DNA of 8,772 nt from Clostridia bacterium (GTDB lineage: Bacteria > Bacillota_A > Clostridia > Oscillospirales > CAG-272): positions 1 through 8,772 of the forward strand of contig JAGBGV010000206.1 in assembly GCA_017935805.1 (NCBI GenBank), written 5' to 3'. Below, one piece after another: positions 5,550-8,772 of this stretch. Position numbers and translations under genes: made by a program. The notes under the pieces are model-generated. The model searched no databases. It was not told where the DNA came from and saw nothing but the letters and a program-made list of their open reading frames with translations. Position 1 is the stretch's first letter. Each line of letters begins with the position of its first letter.

Positions 5550-7000
5550 TGGCAATTGTCAAATACGTTCAGTATAAGATCGGCGGCAACTCCACGCCGT
5601 CCTCGATGCAAGAGGTTATAAATTATTGCCTCCAGCCTCACAAAACCAACTACGGAGAGGAAGACAGGCTCTGCGCCGTCTCTGGGTTGAACTGCAATCC
5701 CGACTTCGTATACGATGAATTCATGGCGACCAAGGTACTCTACGGCAAGGAGAAAGGCATCTATTTCTATCACTACGTTCAAGCCTTCCATCCCGACGAT
5801 GACCTCACGCCCGAAAAAGCCAACCGCCTTGGCATGGAGTTGGCAAAGGAGTGGGCAGGCCACGAGGTCTTGGTCGCCACCCACGTGGACAGAAAGCACC
5901 TCCACAACCACATCATAATCAATTCCGTGAGTCATGAAAACGGATTGAAACTGAGGCAGACCCCAAGCACTCTTAAGCATTTGCGAAAGGTAAACGACCG
6001 CATCTGTATGGAGAATGGGCTCTCAACGCTTCCTCCGTATGAGAAAAAGGATGGCGCTTCCTCCCTCGGTAACCGCGAGTATTACCCGGCAAAGCGCGGT
6101 AACAGTTGGAAGTTCCGTCTGCGAAACAACATCAAGATTGCCATGGAGTGGAGCTACACCCGTGAGGAATTCATCGAAAACATGCTCCGTCTCGGCTACG
6201 GTGTACGCTGGGAGGACGGACGAAAAAACATCACCTACACCTGCTTTCGGGAAGACAAATATAAGGATGGCAAGTACCGAAAGTGCAACGACGATAAGCT
6301 GTCCGACGAAAAATATCTCAAGGAGGTAATGTCTTATGAGTTCGAGATCAGACAGAGATCTCTCCTTCGACGAGCTGATGAAGCTCAACGAAACACAACC
6401 GACACCGCCGCCCGAGCCCATGCCGATGGTGCAGATGACAGTCGAGGACTGGGAACGGCTCTCGGTTATGATCCGTCGGCTGGAAAATCTGATAGATGGA
6501 CAGGCAGCGACCGAGGGTCTGATGACCGAAACGGCAGAAAAATACCTGTCGGCGATGAAGAAAACGGCAGAGGAAGCCAACGCTTCAGTGAAGAAAACGC
6601 TGGAGAAATTGGATCGGATGTACACAGAACAGGTTGGGAAAGCGAGCGCGATGCTCTCGGAAAGAATCGAACGCCGGGCGATTCGAGAAGATGCCCTGTG
6701 GTGGCTTCGCCTACTCGGAATGGCACTCCCCACCATTCTGGTGTTAGTAATGTCGGTCTGTTACGGATGGCTTCCGCTGGGCTGAGATCCTGTGAGGACG
6801 ATAAAAACAAAACGCCCGAGGAAATTGAAGCCAAAGAAAAGGCACGCCTTGCAGCCTCTAATGCAGGTGCAATAGCAGGTTCTGCTATCGGAGTCGCGTT
6901 GGAATTGCACCACCGTCATGACGATAAAGGTCTTGACGCTGAAGAAGCAATCGAAGAAAGCAACGGCGACGGACAGACAGGACCTGTTCTTTCTATGTAA
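5549..7000 (+). CDS. mobA: MOB_P-type relaxase (MobA/VirD2 family)
   Basis: A 483-residue relaxase that nicks oriT, stays covalently bound to the 5' end through a tyrosine and pilots the strand to the recipient. Seen: a probable catalytic Tyr at Y26 (VINYC), HYVQAFHPDD at 75-84 (family motif), and the metal-binding histidine motif at 112-125 (H112, D114, H117, H119, H121, N125 in HVDRKHLHNHIIIN). Residues 190-265 hold the usual downstream domain. From about 275 to 400 the protein becomes Gly/Asp/Arg/Ser-rich and low-complexity, exactly where a second gene is nested in another frame. Afterwards a conserved-looking tail returns (EEIEAKEKARLAASNAGAIA, then GSAIGVALEL), so the long frame is genuine and not an overrun. 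Total length is normal for this group. It is coupled to mobC by the TGATG overlap. Transfer would need a helper conjugation machinery, since no coupling protein or type IV secretion genes are in the window. Confidence 0.92.
   Translation: MAIVKYVQYKIGGNSTPSSMQEVINYCLQPHKTNYGEEDRLCAVSGLNCNPDFVYDEFMATKVLYGKEKGIYFYHYVQAFHPDDDLTPEKANRLGMELAKEWAGHEVLVATHVDRKHLHNHIIINSVSHENGLKLRQTPSTLKHLRKVNDRICMENGLSTLPPYEKKDGASSLGNREYYPAKRGNSWKFRLRNNIKIAMEWSYTREEFIENMLRLGYGVRWEDGRKNITYTCFREDKYKDGKYRKCNDDKLSDEKYLKEVMSYEFEIRQRSLLRRADEAQRNTTDTAARAHADGADDSRGLGTALGYDPSAGKSDRWTGSDRGSDDRNGRKIPVGDEENGRGSQRFSEENAGEIGSDVHRTGWESERDALGKNRTPGDSRRCPVVASPTRNGTPHHSGVSNVGLLRMASAGLRSCEDDKNKTPEEIEAKEKARLAASNAGAIAGSAIGVALELHHRHDDKGLDAEEAIEESNGDGQTGPVLSM
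6336..6785 (+). CDS. Nested membrane-anchored mobilization protein (MobB/MbeB-like position)
   Basis: A 149-codon ORF wholly inside the relaxase gene in another frame. It is supported by AAGGAGGT at 6320-6327, 8 nt before the ATG, about the best ribosome binding site in the window. The protein is sensible: a charged N-terminus with a proline run (QPTPPPEPMP, 21-30), a helical, heptad-like middle (about 36-118, e.g. RRLENLIDG, SAMKKTAEEANASVKKTLEK), then a membrane helix at about 121-143 (LWWLRLLGMA, then LPTILVLVMSV). A short tail WLPLG follows. It looks like a cytosolic coiled coil tied to the membrane by its C-terminus. RSF1010/R1162 mobB and ColE1 mbeB/mbeD are likewise encoded inside the relaxase gene, and R1162 MobB is membrane-associated, so a role in docking the relaxosome at the transfer machinery is a fair guess. 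No sequence homology to those proteins is claimed. Confidence 0.78.
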   Translation: MSSRSDRDLSFDELMKLNETQPTPPPEPMPMVQMTVEDWERLSVMIRRLENLIDGQAATEGLMTETAEKYLSAMKKTAEEANASVKKTLEKLDRMYTEQVGKASAMLSERIERRAIREDALWWLRLLGMALPTILVLVMSVCYGWLPLG

Positions 7001-7029
7001 AAATTATTATGAAACGAGGTAATTAACCT

Positions 7030-7347
7030 ATGAAAAAATCAAATGTCTACACTCTTTTTGAAAACTATCCCGACGCTATGAGCCTCAAGCAGTTTGCCGA
7101 GTGTCTCAATATTAGCACCAAACTCGCCGCCCGTATCCTTAACGAGGGCAAGATCCATTTCGCCATGGCCGGCAGAGAGTACCGTGTCGCCAAGACGTCC
7201 GTCATCGAATATCTTACCGGTGGAAGTCAGTCTTCTCACAAAAATAATTGTGTTGAAAGTGTAACTTCGAACCCCGAGGACTGGACTTGTCAAGATAAGT
7301 GTGGTATTGTGTGTGATACCGAAAACGAAAAGGAGATGAGCTTATGA
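7030..7347 (+). CDS. Excisionase-like helix-turn-helix protein (HTH_17 type)
   Basis: A 105-residue small DNA-binding protein, likely the Xis partner that directs the integrase toward excision. Residues 17-62 fit the excisionase-type winged helix: MSLKQFAECLNISTKLAARI recognises DNA, then REYRVAKTSVIEYL forms the wing and last helix. The C-terminal 40 residues are hydrophilic and carry C87, C91 and C95 (TCQDKCGIVC), an odd Cys-x3 spacing that might bind metal. GAGG at 7016-7019 lies about 10 nt before the ATG. The stop overlaps the integrase ATG (ATGA at 7344-7347), so Xis and Int are coupled. A plain regulator of integrase expression is the alternative. Confidence 0.8.
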   Translation: MKKSNVYTLFENYPDAMSLKQFAECLNISTKLAARILNEGKIHFAMAGREYRVAKTSVIEYLTGGSQSSHKNNCVESVTSNPEDWTCQDKCGIVCDTENEKEMSL

Positions 7348-8567
7348 TAGTATCCAAAACAGAATTCATTCTGAATGCGAGCGTCCAGCCCAAAGACGGC
7401 AGACTCTACCTTGTATACTCCCACTACGATCCCATTCAGAAAAAAACCAAACCCAAGTGGAAGGCCATGGGTCTTCCTGTCGATGCAAAGAAATCGGTCG
7501 TCGAGAAGCGTAAGCGTGAAATGATGCGTGCCTTTGAGGAAGAAGAATACAGGTTGCGCGAGGGGTGGACAGACCCTTCCTGCTATCCCTTGATCGATTT
7601 TCTCAACGAATGGGCAGACAAGAGCCACAGCCAAAAGAAGATTCAAGACTCCACCTACTCCGCTTATAAGCGAAATATCAACGGTCACATCAAGCTGTTC
7701 TTCGGCGAGAAAGTCACTCTCGCCGATTGCAAACCCAAGCTGGTCAACGAGTTCTACGATTGGCTTCGCAACAAAGGCGACAGCGAATGTACCGTTCTGC
7801 ATTATCATAATCTCCTGCATGCCGCGTTCCAGTACGCGATCAAGCAGGAGATTTTTGAATTCAACCCCCTCATCCGAGTGGACAGACCCAAGGCGAAAAA
7901 ATATAAAGCCTCCTACTACTCGGTAGAGGAGGTTAAAACGCTGGAGTCCTTGGCTGAGGACGATCCGCTTTATATCCCCATCATCCTTGCCGCTTACTGC
8001 GGTGTCAGACGAAGTGAAGCGCTCGGCGTCACATGGGATAACGTGGACTTTGAGAAAAACGAAATCCACATTCATCAGAAGGTGGTAGAGGTAACGGTTG
8101 ACGGAAAAACCGATATTCTTATCAGCGACGAGATGAAAAATGAAACCTCACGGCGTACCATCCCCATGGTTCCCATGGTGGTGGAAGCGCTGAAACGGCA
8201 TAAGGCAAGACAGGAATTCCACCGTCAGCAGTTCAGGGATGCTTATTCTACCAAGCATCTTGATATGGTGTGTGTCAACCCCATGGGCGACCTTCTTCGA
8301 CCCAACTACGTCACCACCCACTTCGCATACCTCCTACGCAAATACGGGATGCGTAAGATCCGCTTCCACGACCTCCGCCACACCTGCGCCTCCTTGCTCC
8401 TCGCCTCCGATAACAATATGAAGGTGATTCAAATGTGGATGGGTCACAGCAGCATGAAGACCACAGCCGACATCTATGCGCATCTCGATATGAGTGCCAA
8501 GAATACGGCGGCAATCGCTCTCGCCCACCTCTTCCGCCTTAACGATGACGATGAAGCGGAGGAATAA
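7344..8567 (+). CDS. int: Tyrosine recombinase / integrase, complete
   Basis: A 407-residue site-specific recombinase that integrates and excises the element at att sites. Residues 1-75 are an arm-binding N-terminal domain (Lys-rich, YLVYSHYDPIQKKTKPKWK at 22-40). Residues 80-175 form the core-binding SAM-like domain (TYSAYKRNINGHIKLFFG), and 190-385 the catalytic domain. Catalytic residues are all present: R222 (CGVRRSEALG), K265 (probable beta-hairpin lysine), H342 and R345 (HDLRHT), H368 (MGHSS) and nucleophile Y378 (ADIYAHLD). Length and order fit Tn916-type ICE/IME integrases of Firmicutes. AAGGAG lies about 9 nt before the ATG, which overlaps the stop of the Xis-like gene. The acidic C-terminus (DDDEAEE) overlaps the ribosome binding site of the following gene. 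No att core can be identified in the window. Confidence 0.95.
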   Translation: MIVSKTEFILNASVQPKDGRLYLVYSHYDPIQKKTKPKWKAMGLPVDAKKSVVEKRKREMMRAFEEEEYRLREGWTDPSCYPLIDFLNEWADKSHSQKKIQDSTYSAYKRNINGHIKLFFGEKVTLADCKPKLVNEFYDWLRNKGDSECTVLHYHNLLHAAFQYAIKQEIFEFNPLIRVDRPKAKKYKASYYSVEEVKTLESLAEDDPLYIPIILAAYCGVRRSEALGVTWDNVDFEKNEIHIHQKVVEVTVDGKTDILISDEMKNETSRRTIPMVPMVVEALKRHKARQEFHRQQFRDAYSTKHLDMVCVNPMGDLLRPNYVTTHFAYLLRKYGMRKIRFHDLRHTCASLLLASDNNMKVIQMWMGHSSMKTTADIYAHLDMSAKNTAAIALAHLFRLNDDDEAEE

Positions 8568-8570
8568 GCT

Positions 8571-8772
8571 ATGCTGGACGATAACGAGATCTCTCTGGAA
8601 CAGCTCTACAAAATGCTCCACGTGAGTAAGCGTAAGGCGGTATGGATGCTTCAGAACGGAGTCATCCCATGCCGAGTGCGCAACTCCTCCACGCACAAAT
8701 ACGCCATCCGAATTGAGGATGTGGAGCTTTATCTGGAACGCTCCGACAGAGAGAAAAGAGATGAAATACCGC
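8571..8772 (+). CDS. Second excisionase-like HTH protein, 3'-truncated by window edge
   Basis: The first 67 codons of a small DNA-binding protein. It starts 3 nt after the integrase stop, with GGAGG at 8558-8562 lying inside the last integrase codons and 8 nt before the ATG, so it belongs to the same operon. Residues 7-56 match the HTH_17/excisionase pattern: ISLEQLYKMLHVSKRKAVWM, then HKYAIRIEDVELYLER. It follows the same plan as the protein at 7030 (SLxQ, L-x-(I/V)-S, a Y in the wing, (V/I)-E-x-Y-L), so the two are probably paralogous or analogous. It may be the true Xis, a regulator, or the first gene of a second xis-int pair beyond the window. Confidence 0.8.
   Translation, partial: MLDDNEISLEQLYKMLHVSKRKAVWMLQNGVIPCRVRNSSTHKYAIRIEDVELYLERSDREKRDEIP

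Noticed and set aside
5501..5980. 159-codon minus-strand ORF
   Set aside because: Antisense of mobC end and the relaxase catalytic domain; the sense strand carries conserved motifs.
6023..6736. 237-codon minus-strand ORF within the relaxase
   Set aside because: Ser/Ile/Val-rich shadow of two overlapping sense frames, without plausible domain or start signal.
6899..6928. Promoter for the Xis-Int genes inside the relaxase end
   Set aside because: TTGGAA and GATAAA with 18-nt spacing match only four of six positions each; too weak to claim.
7290..8075. 261-codon minus-strand ORF
   Set aside because: Antisense of the Xis-like gene end and the integrase; the sense frame has all catalytic residues and this one has no ribosome binding site or recognisable domain.
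1..8772. CRISPR array, tRNA or rRNA genes, insertion sequences, att core repeats
   Set aside because: No regularly spaced repeats of suitable length, no cloverleaf or rRNA signature, no transposase, and no clear duplicated att core found by eye.

Overview
The window looks like part of an integrative and mobilizable element (IME) from a Gram-positive anaerobe of the Clostridia (Bacillota), most likely a gut lineage. The reasons are strong AAGGAGG-type ribosome binding sites, a consensus TTGACA-17-TATAAT promoter, and a gene set familiar from such elements: LexA-like repressor, DUF6076-type protein, RecA-fold RepA-like ATPase, MobC, MOB_P relaxase, excisionase-like HTH protein and tyrosine integrase. 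The species cannot be told from the sequence.

Layout. Positions 1-1954 (+) hold a defence-type cassette: the C-terminal two thirds of a Type III (Mod-like) adenine methyltransferase, then a 183-codon ORF with an R-x5-H motif (HEPN-like, tentative) whose reading frame continues 52 codons past an in-frame TAA. No restriction (Res) gene follows. At about 1955 the cassette abuts, tail to tail, a leftward operon running 3818 to 2045: LexA-like repressor, DUF6076-like zinc-motif protein, and the first ~30 codons of a third gene that appears cut off at the junction.

The 3819-4025 intergenic region carries a consensus leftward promoter and three TGTCAC half-sites (third inverted) spaced exactly 32 bp apart. 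They are probably operators controlling both directions. Rightward from 4026 come the RepA-like ATPase, a short segment with two hairpins that is the best oriT candidate (5106-5228), mobC (TTG start), and the relaxase. Wholly inside the relaxase gene, in another frame and with a near-perfect ribosome binding site, lies a 149-codon ORF with a coiled-coil-like middle and a C-terminal membrane helix. This layout recalls mobB inside mobA of RSF1010/R1162 and mbeB/mbeD inside mbeA of ColE1.

Positions 7030-8772 are the integration module: a small excisionase-like HTH protein, translationally coupled to a complete tyrosine integrase, followed by a second, related HTH gene cut by the window edge. No att sites were found, so the element's ends lie outside or cannot be seen.

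Working model (inference): the LexA-like repressor silences the divergent promoters; relief turns on the RepA-like ATPase and mobilization genes; Xis/Int excise the element; MobC and the relaxase, perhaps held at the membrane by the nested protein, process oriT for transfer by a helper conjugation system. The methyltransferase cassette is either cargo or chromosomal flank fused to a damaged element end.
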